From assembly GCF_021390595.1 (NCBI RefSeq), contig NZ_JAJEJR010000002.1, positions 310,001-374,000 on the forward strand: 64,000 bases of DNA, in the 5' to 3' direction. This stretch comes from Paraburkholderia sp. HP33-1. GTDB lineage: Bacteria > Pseudomonadota > Gammaproteobacteria > Burkholderiales > Burkholderiaceae. Shown in pieces: positions 8,321 to 18,600 of this stretch; the stretch's first letter is position 1; every line of letters starts with the position of its first letter. The position numbers were made by a program, and so were the translations under genes. The notes beneath the pieces were generated by a model. The model was not told the DNA's origin, made no database searches, and worked only from the letters and a program-made list of their open reading frames with translations.

Positions 8321-8351
8321 CAGCCAACGATGTCGCGCGCACTGTTGGCTG
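8321..8351 (+). terminator. Possible terminator hairpin after the DUF4399 pair
   Basis: CAGCCAAC (8321-8328) and GTTGGCTG (8344-8351) can form an 8-bp stem 11 nt after the stop codon. There is no good T tract, so this may instead be a regulatory structure upstream of the peptide promoter at 8468. Confidence 0.4.
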
Positions 8352-8467
8352 CCATCCACCATTCAAGACTGTCCTTCTCTGGCCGGTTCGCGACAGAACG
8401 ACTCGTGAAGGCTTCCAGACCCTTGCCATAAGGCGTTCAGGATCTCCATGAGGAAAGCGAGGCACTA

Positions 8468-8483
8468 CTGGCATGACCCATGC
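8468..8483 (+). promoter_or_regulatory. Candidate sigma-54 promoter for peptide gene 8561-8845
   Basis: CTGGCATGACCCATGC has GG (8470-8471) and GC (8482-8483) 10 nt apart. It is followed by GTCAGTA, matching the 2036-gene promoter. A start near 8495 gives a leader of about 66 nt. Confidence 0.6.
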
Positions 8484-8495
8484 GTCAGTAGCGCC

Positions 8496-8514
8496 CGAGC
8501 AGACAAGTTGCTCG
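8496..8514 (+). promoter_or_regulatory. Conserved dyad at the predicted 5' end of the peptide mRNA
   Basis: CGAGCA, 7 nt, TGCTCG, directly at the expected transcription start. It is the counterpart of the dyad at 2353-2371; the flanks (CC before, AA after) are also conserved. Confidence 0.5.
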
Positions 8515-8560
8515 AACCCCGACGCACAACGGTGCGCTTTCCCTTTCCAGGAGATTTGTC

Positions 8561-8845
8561 ATGAACACGTTGATGATCAAGGACCTGTCCAACACCGAAC
8601 AGCTCGACAGCAAGGCGATGAGCGCCGTGCGCGGCGGCAACGGCTACTACCCATTCCTCCCGTCGTACTTCAGCTCCTCGTACGTCTATTCGCCGACCAG
8701 CATCAAGAACGTCTCCACGACGCAGATGATCAACACGGAGATGGACATCCAAAGCGCGAACGGCAACAACTCGGCGTTCGTCGGGGGTACGACGACCAAG
8801 ATCGAACCGCACGTCACCTCGAACAACTCGTCCTACGTGTACTGA
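8561..8845 (+). CDS. Double-glycine leader peptide, Tyr/Asn-rich (paralogue of 2036-2308)
   Basis: A 94-residue precursor with a good ribosome binding site (CCAGGAGA). The 26-residue leader reads MNTLMIKDLSNTEQLDSKAM then SAVRGG. The 68-residue core starts with an aromatic/Ser stretch (NGYYPFLPSYFSSSYVYSP), then TTQMINTEMDIQSANGNN and ends TSNNSSYVY. Alignment with the 2036 peptide is clear over the whole length. There are no Cys or charged clusters, and the Gln/Asn/Ser-rich repetitive character would suit a self-assembling or surface peptide. It lies directly upstream of the outer-membrane channel gene and has its own sigma-54-like promoter. Confidence 0.85.
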   Translation: MNTLMIKDLSNTEQLDSKAMSAVRGGNGYYPFLPSYFSSSYVYSPTSIKNVSTTQMINTEMDIQSANGNNSAFVGGTTTKIEPHVTSNNSSYVY

Positions 8846-9072
8846 GCGACGCAGTGCAGGCGCGGCCCGAGCGGCCGCGCGTGCGGCCCCCGCAACAGGC
8901 GAGTCGCTCAAAAAGACCGCTCATCCAATCGTCCTTTCCACGCATCCTTCGCGTATCGGCCGTTCCCCGCATCGACATTTCCACGGCTTCATTGCTGAAG
9001 CCTCGCGGAAACGGCTCGCCCTGAAAACCGGGCATCTCGCGCGAAACAGACGGATAGCATCGGAGACACAAC

Positions 9073-10575
9073 GTGTCAGCACTGCCGGAATCATCGCTCG
9101 ATTCGTCGTGTGATTCGCCTGAGTTCCAGCGGGTTTGCGCTGCAACCACGGCGCCGCGCGGCATAGCCCGCGTGCTGCGCGGCATCGGCGCGGCAACGCT
9201 GTGCGCGTTGGCGTTGAGCGCGTGCGTCGACGTCAGCATGCCGGCTTATCAACGCCCGGACACACCAGCCAAGACATCGTGGTCGGATAGCAAGGGCGCG
9301 CCGGTATCGGCTGCGGAGACGATCGAGCGCGACTGGTGGACGGGCTTCCAGGACCCCTATCTGAATACGCTGATCGACAAGGCGATCGACGGCAACTTCG
9401 ATATCCGGGTGCTGGCCGCGCGTATCGAAGTCGCGCACACGCAAATCAGCGAGACACAAGCGGGCGCATTGCCGACGGTAGACCTCGGTGCCGGCGCCGA
9501 CTACACGAAGTCGACCGGCCAGCCTTTCACGAAGACGTACAACCTCGCGCTGCAGGTGAATTGGGACATCGACATCTGGGGCAAAGTCGAAAAGGGCGTG
9601 CAGGCGCAAAAGGCCGAATTCCACGCGAGCGAGGCGGATTGGCGCGCCGGGTATCTCGAACTCGTCGCGAACGTGGCCAGTACCTATTTCCAGATCCTGC
9701 AATTCGACGACCAGATCGAACAGCAGCAAAAGACGATCACCACCAATCGGCAAATCCTGACGATCTACGAAGGCCAGGCGCGCAACGGACTCGTGCCGCA
9801 AACCCAGGTGTTGCGTCAGCAGGCGGAGATCAACCGGCTCACCCATGATCTGTATGAAATTCGCCGCTCCCGCGCGGTTGCCGACAACGCGCTCTGTACG
9901 CTGCTCGGCGTGCCGGCCGGCGAGTTCCAGGTGCCGCAGGGCCATTTGCAGGAGCGTGTGAAATTGCCGGCCGTGCCCGATGGGTTGCCCGCGCAGTTGC
10001 TCTCGCGGCGTCCAGACGTGGTGGCGGCCGAATTCAGGGTACTCGAGGCCTATGACCTCATTGGTCAGTCGAAGCTCGCGCAATTGCCGAGCATCGGCCT
10101 CACCGCGCAGGGCGGCACGGCGAGTTACGCGCTGAACCAGTTGCTGAAGTCGTTCACGTTCGGCTTGATGCCGAGCATCAACATTCCGTTGTTCGATCCG
10201 GGCGTGCGCGCGCATGTGAAGGTGACCGAGGCGCAATCCAAAGTCGCCGAGCAGCAATATCGCGTGGCCGTGATGGGCGCATTCGAGGAAGTGGAAAACG
10301 CGCTCGTCAATCTGAGTGCCCATAAGGCACAGCACACGGAATTGCAGCAGCAGGTGGCGCGTCTGCAAATCGTCGCGGATCAGATCCAGTCGCAATTGCG
10401 CCTTGGCGTCGTGTCGCAACTCGAAGTTTTCGAAGACGAGCGGACCCTGCTGGAGGCGCAACAGGCGCTGCTGGAAAACCACCAATTGATTCTGTCCGAC
10501 ACGGTAACGCTATATAAAGCGCTCGGTGGCGGCTGGCCGAGCATCGACGTGCAAGCGCAGGTCAAAGAGAAGTAA
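9073..10575 (+). CDS. TolC/NodT-family outer-membrane channel lipoprotein
   Basis: 500 residues. The GTG at 9073 is preceded by CGGAGACACAAC. A lipobox LSAC (Cys near residue 51) follows a hydrophobic segment, so the first 50 residues form an unusually long, partly polar lipoprotein signal; a later start is possible. The body has the two OEP repeats typical of NodT-type channels: DWWTGFQDPYLNTLIDKAI, NWDIDIWGKVEKGVQAQ, ASTYFQILQFDDQIEQQQ, LLSRRPDVVAAEFRVLEA, NIPLFDPGVRAHV, and VSQLEVFEDERTLLEAQQALL. It most likely supplies the outer-membrane duct for the HlyD adaptor and ABC exporter encoded further downstream, as expected for type I-like export in a Gram-negative cell. It is transcribed in the same direction as the operon at 10815 but is separated from it by 239 bp and a promoter. 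Confidence 0.9.
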   Translation: MSALPESSLDSSCDSPEFQRVCAATTAPRGIARVLRGIGAATLCALALSACVDVSMPAYQRPDTPAKTSWSDSKGAPVSAAETIERDWWTGFQDPYLNTLIDKAIDGNFDIRVLAARIEVAHTQISETQAGALPTVDLGAGADYTKSTGQPFTKTYNLALQVNWDIDIWGKVEKGVQAQKAEFHASEADWRAGYLELVANVASTYFQILQFDDQIEQQQKTITTNRQILTIYEGQARNGLVPQTQVLRQQAEINRLTHDLYEIRRSRAVADNALCTLLGVPAGEFQVPQGHLQERVKLPAVPDGLPAQLLSRRPDVVAAEFRVLEAYDLIGQSKLAQLPSIGLTAQGGTASYALNQLLKSFTFGLMPSINIPLFDPGVRAHVKVTEAQSKVAEQQYRVAVMGAFEEVENALVNLSAHKAQHTELQQQVARLQIVADQIQSQLRLGVVSQLEVFEDERTLLEAQQALLENHQLILSDTVTLYKALGGGWPSIDVQAQVKEK

Positions 10576-10669
10576 CGGAGCATTGAGCTAATCCACGAGT
10601 TGGCGTAGCGCGCGGGCATTTCGTCTGCCGAGCGCTTACCCGCTGTCTTTTCAACCAACGATATCCAAA

Positions 10670-10697
10670 TTGACACTCGCTATGCGTGACTTACAAT
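10670..10697 (+). promoter_or_regulatory. Candidate sigma-70 promoter for the FHA-exporter operon
   Basis: A perfect -35 hexamer TTGACA (10670-10675), a 16-nt spacer and TACAAT (10692-10697) lie about 118 bp before the ATG at 10815. This suggests that the export machinery is made from a housekeeping promoter while the peptides use sigma-54. Confidence 0.6.
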
Positions 10698-10814
10698 CCT
10701 TAAGGAGTCAGCGTTTACCTGGCTCTTCACGACAACATCGTTGCGCCGTTGTTCTTCGTCCCGCTCACCCCGCGTGCTCGCTGCGGCGGGTAAACGCTTA
10801 GTGATCCAGATAAA

Positions 10815-13421
10815 ATGGCCGCCGGCGAAGCTCCGATTGCTGAAATGCGCGCGACAGTAGACGCTGCCTTCGATGTCGTGTTGTCGCCGGTTGCGTGCGC
10901 GCAGCGCCCCACGCTCGACGCCATTCGTATCGTCGACAACCTGTTCGCCATCGGCCGCAGCGAAGCGCCGTTCAACGACTATCCCGCTCAATGGACTGCG
11001 GGTCTCTCGCGTCGGCACGCGCGCGTTTTCATCGAGCACGGTGCGATTTATGTTGCCGATCTCGGCAGCAAGAACGGCACGACCGTCAACGGCACCGCGG
11101 TGCGGCAAACTCCCGCGCGTGTGCGCGCGGGTGATGAACTCTGCTTCGGCGGTGAACTGTGCTATCGCGTCGGCGTCGAGCCGCGCGCGCGTATCGTCGC
11201 GAGTGGAAGCGCTTCTCCAGTCACGAATCTGTTGCTGGTGCCGCAGCGCGAAGACCTCGGTCTGCAACCGATTGACGTGCTGGCTTTTCCGTTTCTGGTC
11301 AGCAAAACGGACGAGGTTTTCTCGCGCTATAAGGACCGTTATCCGCACCAGGTCAATTACATTTCGCGGCGCCATGCGCACCTGTTTCTGAAGGGCGGCG
11401 AACTCTATGTGGAGGACCTGGGCAGCACGAACGGCACGTTCGTGAATGGCACGCGGCTCGACGAATCGGCGCTGCCGCTCGTGGAGGGCGACGTCGTTGC
11501 ATTTGGCGGCGACCACTTCGTCTACAGGGTGTCGCTACAGAAATCACCCGACGTCGAGCCCACCGTGACCCAGCTTTCTCTGCGTCCCTCTGTCGATAGC
11601 GCTGCCGACGCCGACAAGACAACCTTCGTCGGCGCGGCGCATTCGTTCCTCGACATCTTCTGCGTCGATCCGGCGCTGCAACGCGAAGACGAAGTGAATG
11701 AGGCGGCGCAGCCGGGCTCAGCGCGTGCGAAGCGCGATGGCGCGGGAACGGCACATGGCGCGAAGACGACGAAAGGCGCGGCTAGCGCAAATGCTGCAAA
11801 CAATCAAAACGGCACGGATGCAAGCAGCAGCAAAGGCGCCGCAAGGGGCAAGCCGCGCCGCTGGAAGATGGTCGCCGGCGAATTGCACAAGGCGTTCGCG
11901 GACGGCGAGCGCACCAATGTGCGGCGCGCAGCGGCGTGGGGTGGCGCGGGCGTCGCGATTGTCGTCGCGCTTGGCGTGGGCCTTTATCTGCACGGTTCAT
12001 CGGAACGCGAGCTGAAGAACCTGCTCGCGAGCGGCGATTACTCGAGCGCCGTCTCGGTGGCGCGCGGCTATCTGGCCACGCATCCGGCGGACACGAAGAT
12101 CAGCGCGCTGGCGAGCGAGGCGTTGTTGAAAGCGAAATTGCCGGGCTGGCTCGAAGCGCTGCAAAAGACGCAGTTCGACCGGGCCGACGCGCTGCTGAAT
12201 GAGATGAAGGCGTCGAGCGCGAATAACACCGATGCCGCGTCGCTGGTCGGCCAATTGCAGTGGGTCGGCGATCTCGAACGCTTCGTCGCGGCGCGCGGCG
12301 GTGTCGACGCCCCGATCCGCATGTATGCGGACGAAGCGACGATCAACGATCTGTTGCACCGCTGGGACGACGACGCCACGAGTCATCAGCGCGCGCTCGA
12401 CCGGATTGCGAGCTACGTGCCCGCTTTTGCGGAGCCCTACGCGCATACGCTCAGTCATCTGCGCAAGCTCGAAAGCGACGATTCGGTGTACGTCGCCGCG
12501 ATCGACCGGCTCAATGGCGTGATCCATACCGAACTCGCGCGCGACAAACCCGACGCGCTGCCACCCGTGCTCGACGATTACGCGCAGCGCTATCCGCGGC
12601 TCGCCGAGCTCGATCGAGTGCGTGACGATTTGCGCCAATACACCGCGTTGCTGAATGCCGCGTTGAGCCGTCAATGGACGTCATTGCTCGCGATGATGAA
12701 AACGGTGCGCTTCAGCACACCGCCTTTTCAGACCCAGTTCCAGCAGCTTGCGGCGACGCGTTTGCCGTCGGCGGACATCGTTCGACGTCAGGACGCGGTC
12801 GATGCCGCATGGCGGCGCGGGGATGCGCAGCAGGCCCTCAACGATCTGCAGTCGATGCCCGAAAGCCCGTGGTCCGACGTGCTCGCGGCCGAAGCGGCGC
12901 ACAAGAAGGCGTTGTCCGATCAATACAACGATTTGCAGAAAACGCGCGCGGCGAAGGATTTCGACGAGCGGCTGCTGTCGTTCTACGCGAGCCTCGATCC
13001 GCAAGCCGACGCATGGTTCGTGCAGTCGATACAGAAAGACGTCGCCGCATTGCATGACAAGGCGCTCGCGCATGCTCAGGATCTTTTTCTGCGCGCGCAA
13101 AGCTTGTGGAAGGAGTACCGCGCGAATGGCCCGATCGGTGGCACGCAGCGGCTCGAAGCCGGCATTTCGCCGGGCTTTCGCAACGAGGCACGCCTGCTTT
13201 CCGACGCGCAAACGGCGGCACGGCAGAGCATGCGCATCTATACGCAGCTGAAGGCCGATCATCCCGCCGACTTCGATCGCCTGCTGGCCGACATCGAAGC
13301 CGAGGCGAGTTTGCAGCGCCGCTCGTTGACCGAGTTGCGCATGGTACTGGACCCCGGGCTGTTGAAAGCGAAGCTCGCGTTGATTGGAGGCGATCAGAGT
13401 GAAACGCGACCCTCACCCTAA
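10815..13421 (+). CDS. Double-FHA-domain membrane protein of the peptide export system
   Basis: 868 residues. Two FHA phosphothreonine-binding domains occur in the first 240 residues, each with the signature GR/SRRHA/NGT pattern: [27 protein letters not shown] in the first and [24 protein letters not shown] in the second. An Ala/Lys-rich linker leads to one TM helix near 373-393 ([19 protein letters not shown]) and then about 470 residues of mostly helical, TPR-like sequence in the periplasm. It opens an operon with the adaptor, isomerase, exporter and sigma-54 activator genes; its end overlaps the adaptor start by 23 nt. It likely couples threonine phosphorylation by the kinase at 2742-4943 to assembly or activity of the exporter, by analogy with FHA proteins controlling type VI secretion. 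Confidence 0.85.
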   Translation: MAAGEAPIAEMRATVDAAFDVVLSPVACAQRPTLDAIRIVDNLFAIGRSEAPFNDYPAQWTAGLSRRHARVFIEHGAIYVADLGSKNGTTVNGTAVRQTPARVRAGDELCFGGELCYRVGVEPRARIVASGSASPVTNLLLVPQREDLGLQPIDVLAFPFLVSKTDEVFSRYKDRYPHQVNYISRRHAHLFLKGGELYVEDLGSTNGTFVNGTRLDESALPLVEGDVVAFGGDHFVYRVSLQKSPDVEPTVTQLSLRPSVDSAADADKTTFVGAAHSFLDIFCVDPALQREDEVNEAAQPGSARAKRDGAGTAHGAKTTKGAASANAANNQNGTDASSSKGAARGKPRRWKMVAGELHKAFADGERTNVRRAAAWGGAGVAIVVALGVGLYLHGSSERELKNLLASGDYSSAVSVARGYLATHPADTKISALASEALLKAKLPGWLEALQKTQFDRADALLNEMKASSANNTDAASLVGQLQWVGDLERFVAARGGVDAPIRMYADEATINDLLHRWDDDATSHQRALDRIASYVPAFAEPYAHTLSHLRKLESDDSVYVAAIDRLNGVIHTELARDKPDALPPVLDDYAQRYPRLAELDRVRDDLRQYTALLNAALSRQWTSLLAMMKTVRFSTPPFQTQFQQLAATRLPSADIVRRQDAVDAAWRRGDAQQALNDLQSMPESPWSDVLAAEAAHKKALSDQYNDLQKTRAAKDFDERLLSFYASLDPQADAWFVQSIQKDVAALHDKALAHAQDLFLRAQSLWKEYRANGPIGGTQRLEAGISPGFRNEARLLSDAQTAARQSMRIYTQLKADHPADFDRLLADIEAEASLQRRSLTELRMVLDPGLLKAKLALIGGDQSETRPSP

Positions 13422-14772
13422 ACCGTTGTCGGAGGCGCTCGAAGATCATAGCGTCGAAGGCATCGCGATTCTGACGTCCGAGCCGGTGCGGATTGCGCGC
13501 GCGCTGATCTGGGCGATGGTGGCGCTCGTCGTCTCGGGTTTGCTGTGGTCGTTCGTCGGCCGCGCGGATGTGATCGTCAGCGCGCCTGGCACGTTGTCGC
13601 CGGAATCAGAAGTGCGGCGCATCTATACGCCGATCGACGGCGAGCTCGCGGATCTGTATATCGCCGAGGGACAACCGGTGTCGAAAGGCGACGTGCTCGC
13701 GCGGCTCAATGCGCGCGGCGCGATCGAGGCCGCCAGCAATGCGTTACAGACGCAACTGAAACTCGAAGACGCTGAACGCGAGTGGAAGCAGTTTCCGGAG
13801 AAGAAGGCGTTGATGGAACGCAAGGCCGCGTCGCTGAAGGCGCAACTCGATGTCGAAGAGCGCTTGCACGAGAACCGGGTGTCCGAAGGCACGACGAAGC
13901 TTGCCGAAGGGCAGAAGGCCGAGCTCGACGAAGCGCGCAGCTCGCTCGACAATGCGCGCCGCGTGCGCGAAGCGGCGAATCAGGAACTGGATCGCTATTC
14001 GAGGCTGTTCGCGCAGCCGGGCGGCGGCGGCATTGCTGAATTGCAGGTCGAGCAGAAGCGCACGGCCGCGCTCGAAGCGGACAACGCCTACCGGGTCGCG
14101 CAATCGAAGCTGGCCGAACTCGATTTCCGCCTGAGCCATGAATACGCGCAGGCGAATGCCCAACTTGCGACGAGCGGCCAGCAGAGCACCGACCTGCAAC
14201 TGCAATACGATTCGGCGGTGCGCGATATCACCGACGCGGAAGACAAACTGCGCGTGCAACTGCAAAGCGCGCGCCTCGAAGCCGATGCGGCCGCGCGCGT
14301 GCGTTTCGAGAACATCGACAAAGACAATTTTCTGCTGATTCTCGCGCCGGTTTCCGGCGTGATCACTGACGTCACGTCGACGCAGCGCGGCGACAAGATT
14401 CAGGCGAATGCGCCGCTCGGCGGCATCGCGCCAAAAGACGCGCGGCCCGTGCTGAAGATCGAGATCGCCGAGCATGACCGGGCTTTTCTGCACGAAGGAC
14501 TGCCGGTCAAATTGAAGTTCAACGCGTTTCCTTACCAGCGCTACGGTTTGATCAGCGGAACGCTCGCGTATATCTCGCCGGCCACGAAGCCGTCCGTGCA
14601 GGACAAGCAACCGGTCTACGAGGGCCGCGTCACGCTCGACAGGGATTACTACCAGGTGGCCGGCACGCGCTATCCATTGCGTTACGGCATGACCGCCAAT
14701 GCGGAAATCGTCGTGCGCGAGCGGCGCCTGATCGATCTTGGTCTCGATCCGTTCAGAGAGGTGGCGGGTTGA
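13399..14772 (+). CDS. HlyD-type membrane fusion (periplasmic adaptor) protein
   Basis: 457 residues from the GTG at 13399, chosen over a TTG at 13384 because GGAGG lies 8 nt upstream and [10 protein letters not shown] then begins the protein. One TM helix ([18 protein letters not shown], about 32-50) follows a short cytoplasmic tail. The lipoyl-like half-motifs [11 protein letters not shown] and [24 protein letters not shown] occur on one side, and [12 protein letters not shown] on the other. Between them is a long helical hairpin rich in Glu/Lys/Gln. The C-terminal beta region ([43 protein letters not shown]) is typical of adaptors of peptidase-containing ABC exporters. It bridges the ABC exporter and the outer-membrane channel. 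It overlaps the FHA gene and is followed 37 bp later by the isomerase gene. Confidence 0.9.
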   Translation: MKRDPHPKPLSEALEDHSVEGIAILTSEPVRIARALIWAMVALVVSGLLWSFVGRADVIVSAPGTLSPESEVRRIYTPIDGELADLYIAEGQPVSKGDVLARLNARGAIEAASNALQTQLKLEDAEREWKQFPEKKALMERKAASLKAQLDVEERLHENRVSEGTTKLAEGQKAELDEARSSLDNARRVREAANQELDRYSRLFAQPGGGGIAELQVEQKRTAALEADNAYRVAQSKLAELDFRLSHEYAQANAQLATSGQQSTDLQLQYDSAVRDITDAEDKLRVQLQSARLEADAAARVRFENIDKDNFLLILAPVSGVITDVTSTQRGDKIQANAPLGGIAPKDARPVLKIEIAEHDRAFLHEGLPVKLKFNAFPYQRYGLISGTLAYISPATKPSVQDKQPVYEGRVTLDRDYYQVAGTRYPLRYGMTANAEIVVRERRLIDLGLDPFREVAG

Positions 14773-14809
14773 GCGGACGAATCAAACATCCACGAAAGGA
14801 GCGGAGCAA

Positions 14810-15562
14810 ATGACCGCGATAGTGCGTATCGATGAAGAAGTCGTGGACGTGGACGAGTTCATTCGTCTTCTGAAACTGACCGGCCAGTTTGAGAGCCTGA
14901 TCGAGCAGATCGTGCGCGACAAGCTCACCGTCCATGCGGCGAAGAAGCAGGGCGTTGCCGTCACTGCCGACGAAATCCAGCAACGCGCTGACCAGTTTCG
15001 CCGCGTACGCGGGCTGCATCGCGCGGCGGACATGAATCACTATCTCGACGCGCTGCACGTGAGCCTCGACGAATTCGAGGTGTTCATTACCGACGGGCTC
15101 TATCAGGAGAAGATGCTCGACGAGATCGGCAACGACGGGGCGATCCGTGATTACTTCGCCTTGAATTCACCCAAGTTCGACGCGATCGAAGTCAGCCATA
15201 TCGTGCTCGATAGCGAGGGCAAGGCGAAGGAAATGATCTCGTACCTGCACGATGATCCCGACAGCTTCGCCGAGATGGCGCGCGAGCATTCGATTGCGGA
15301 TACGCGCGAGTCGGGCGGTGTGATCGGGAAGGTGCTGCGCGGTTCGCTGAAGCCCGATATCGAGGCGAAGATCTTCAATGCGGCAGCGGGCGATCTGCTT
15401 GGGCCGTTTCCGTCGGCCGACCGCTCATGCTTCGAGATTTTCGCGGTGACGGCCAAGTATCCGGCCACGCTCGATGCCGACGTGGCCACCGAAATCCGCC
15501 GTTTGCTGCGCGAAAGCTGGTTGATCGCCCGCGCGCAGGAACACGTGATCGAAGCGCGCTAG
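14810..15562 (+). CDS. Parvulin-type peptidyl-prolyl isomerase of the export operon
   Basis: 250 residues starting at ATG 14810 (ribosome binding site AAAGGAGCGGAG). No signal peptide is visible, so it would work in the cytoplasm unless exported atypically. The N-terminal half is helical and SurA/PpiC-like (VDEFIRLLKLTGQFESLIEQIVRDKL, ADEIQQRADQFRRVRGL). The C-terminal half is a rotamase domain: EVSHIVLDSEGKAKEMISYL, FAEMAREHSIADTRESGGVIGKVLRGSL, IFNAAAGDLLGPFPSADRSCFEIF. PPIase-like proteins accompany C39-type exporters in several cyanobacterial and proteobacterial peptide clusters, where they are thought to hold or present precursor peptides. Its location between adaptor and exporter genes supports that role here. 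Confidence 0.85.
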   Translation: MTAIVRIDEEVVDVDEFIRLLKLTGQFESLIEQIVRDKLTVHAAKKQGVAVTADEIQQRADQFRRVRGLHRAADMNHYLDALHVSLDEFEVFITDGLYQEKMLDEIGNDGAIRDYFALNSPKFDAIEVSHIVLDSEGKAKEMISYLHDDPDSFAEMAREHSIADTRESGGVIGKVLRGSLKPDIEAKIFNAAAGDLLGPFPSADRSCFEIFAVTAKYPATLDADVATEIRRLLRESWLIARAQEHVIEAR

Positions 15563-15601
15563 TGCCCAACTAGCGCCCGATAAAGCGAGGCTCGCCGATA
15601 C

Positions 15602-18600
15602 ATGGACGCCCCCCAGACCGCGCCATCCGCACCCTCCACCGCCGAATTTCTCGCTTCGGTGGAGATCCTGTCGCCGTTCTCGCGCGACGAAATCGAGCGG
15701 CTCGCCGAAGCCGCGCAGGCGAAGTTCTATTCGTTTGGCGAAACGGTGTGCTCGGCTGGAGAAGTGGCCGACGGTCTCTATGTGATCCGCTCAGGCACGG
15801 TGCGTATCTTCATCGAGGAGCACGGCAAGGAAACCAGCATGGGCGTGCGCAAGTCGGGCGAGATCTTCGCCGACATTGCGATGTTGCGCACGTACGTTCA
15901 CGAAGCATCGGTACGGGCGTCGGCCAGGACCGAATTGCTGTTCATTCCGCGCGCGGCAATCGAACCGGTGATGGCGGGCAACGCCGCCGCGCTCGCGTTC
16001 GTCGCCAGCTATGTCGCGATCAATTCGGCCGGCGGCTTCGTCGCGCAACTGTTCGATCTGCGCGGCAAGCTGAACAAGGCGGAGCTCGAGGAGTACGTGC
16101 GCAGCGTCGGCGCAAAGCGGGTGGCCGCCGGCAAGGAGATTCTCAAACAGGACAGCCGCGACGACAGGCGGCTTTATGTGGTGCGGCAGGGCCAGGTGCG
16201 CATTGTGCGGCAGGAAGAGGGCCACGACTACACGCTCGCGACGCTCGGCGAAGGCGAGATATTCGGCGAGAAGGCGTGCCTGATGCGCCAGGAGCAGATG
16301 GCATCGGTCGTCGCGGCCACCGACACGCGGTTGCTCGTAATCCCCGAGCGTACCGTTCATTTCATTCTCGAACGCAATCCGAAACTGCGCGAAGTACTCG
16401 ATGAGCGCATCCGCTACGGCGAGCGTGAATTGCAGCGGCAAAAGCGGCTAGAACAGCGGCGCAAGCTGCCGCTCATGCTCGACCTGCAGAGCAAGCCGGA
16501 ACTCGGCGAGAAGATCATCCGGCGCTTCGCGCTCGTCGAGCAGGCCGAGGAGATGGATTGCGGCGCCGCGTGTCTCGCGATGATCTGCCGCCACTACGGC
16601 ATTCCGATGACGCTCGGAAAACTGCGCGAACTCGCGAACGTGACGACGCAAGGTGCGACGCTTGACAGTCTCGCGCGCGCGGGCGAGTCGCTCGGCTTCA
16701 CGACGCGCGGCGTGCAATGCACGTTCGATTCGCTGCACGGCTTCGATCTGCCGTTCATCGTGCATTGGGAGGGATACCACTATGTGATCGTATACGGGCT
16801 GTCGAAAGACTATGTGTGGGTGGCGGACCCGGCACTCGGTTTCAGAAAGCTGAGCGTCGAGGACTTCGAACGGGGCTGGAGCGGTACCTGTCTGTTATTT
16901 ACGGGCGGAGCGCAACTGTTGCAAATATCGGCCGCGCGCTCGCCGTGGATACGTTTTGTCGGCTATCTGAAGCCGTACCGCAAGATCCTCGGCTATCTGT
17001 TTCTCGCGACCTTCGTGATCCAGGTGCTCGGCGTGATTCCACCGCTGATTATCCAGAACATTCTGGACGGCGTGATCGTGCATCAGAACGTCAGTCTGCT
17101 GCATATGCTGATCGGCGGGCTGATCATCTCGAACGTCTTCACGCAGTTGATGTCGACGATTCGCGCGTATCTGGCGAACTTCATGGTGCGCAACATGGAC
17201 TTCGCGATGATGTCGCAGTTTTTCAAGCATACGCTGTCGCTGCCGTTCTCGTTCTTCGCGAAGCGCAAGACCGGCGATATCTTCGCGCGCTTTCAGGAGA
17301 ACCAGACGATCCGCGCGTTCCTGACTGAATCCACCGTGACGACTGCGCTGAATCTGCTGATGATCTTCATCTACTTCACGATCATGTTCGTGTACAACGT
17401 GAAGATGACGCTGGTGTTGATCGCGTTCGTGATTCCGATCATGGGGCTCACCGTGATCGCAACGCCGAAGATCAAGGGCTACGCGCGCGAGGTGTTCACG
17501 GCGTCGACCGAGGCGAAGTCATTTCTGATGGAAGCCCTCGCGGGTGTCGAGACCGTCAAGGGCATGGGCATCGAGAGGCCGGTGCGGCTGCGCTGGGAAA
17601 AGAAATACGCGAAGGCGCTCGAATTGCAGTATCGCGCGCACGCATTCAATATTATGGTCAGCTTCGGCAGTCAACTACTGAACGCGGCAACGACGATTGC
17701 GATTCTTTGGGTCGGCGCGAATCTGGTACTCGCCCGTGAATTGACGATCGGCCAGTTGATCGCCTTCAATGCGTTCATGGGCAGCGTATTGAGTCCGCTG
17801 ATGGGCCTCGTCGGTTTGTGGAGCATGCTCAACGATGCGGGCGTCGCGATGGAACGGCTCGGCGATGTGCTCGATATCGAGCCCGAACAGAAGCCGCAGG
17901 ATTTGCCCTCCCGCGTAATGCTGCCGGAGCTGCAAGGCGACATCAGCCTGCAAGGCGTGTATTTCCGCTATGGCGAAGAAGACTCCGCTTATGTGCTGGA
18001 AAACATCAGCTTCGAGATCAAGCCCGGTGAACTGGTCGCGATTGTCGGGCGCAGCGGGTCGGGCAAGACCACGCTCGCCAAGCTGCTGGTCGGCTTCTAT
18101 CAGCCGAGCGAAGGCAAGATCACGATCGACGGCTATGACGCCGGTGTGATCGACAAGGCTTACTTCCGCGCGCAGATCGGCTACGTGATGCAAAGCAATC
18201 TGCTGTTCTCGGGCACGATTGCCGAGAACATCGCGAGCGGCGACGACGCGCCGGAGCGCCGCCGCATCGAGGAGGTCGCGAAAATGGCCGACGCGCACGG
18301 CTTCATCAGCAAAATGCCGCTCGGCTATGAGCAGATCGTCGGCGAGCGCGGCATCGGGTTGTCGGGTGGTCAGATCCAGCGGCTGTGCATTGCGCGGGCG
18401 TTGTATCACGATCCGCGTCTGCTCGTATTCGACGAGGCGACGTCGGCGCTCGACTCGCAATCGGAAAGCAATATTCTCGGCAATATGCACGACATCCTGA
18501 AGGGCCGCACGGCGGTCATCATCGCGCATCGTCTCAGCACGATCATGCGAGCGGACAAGATTCTGGTGCTGTATGAAGGCGCGATCGTCGAACAGGGCCG

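Noticed and set aside
9091..10485. Minus-strand open frame of 464 codons opposite the outer-membrane channel gene
   Set aside because: Shadow of the channel gene; composition is Arg/Leu-rich without a family signature.
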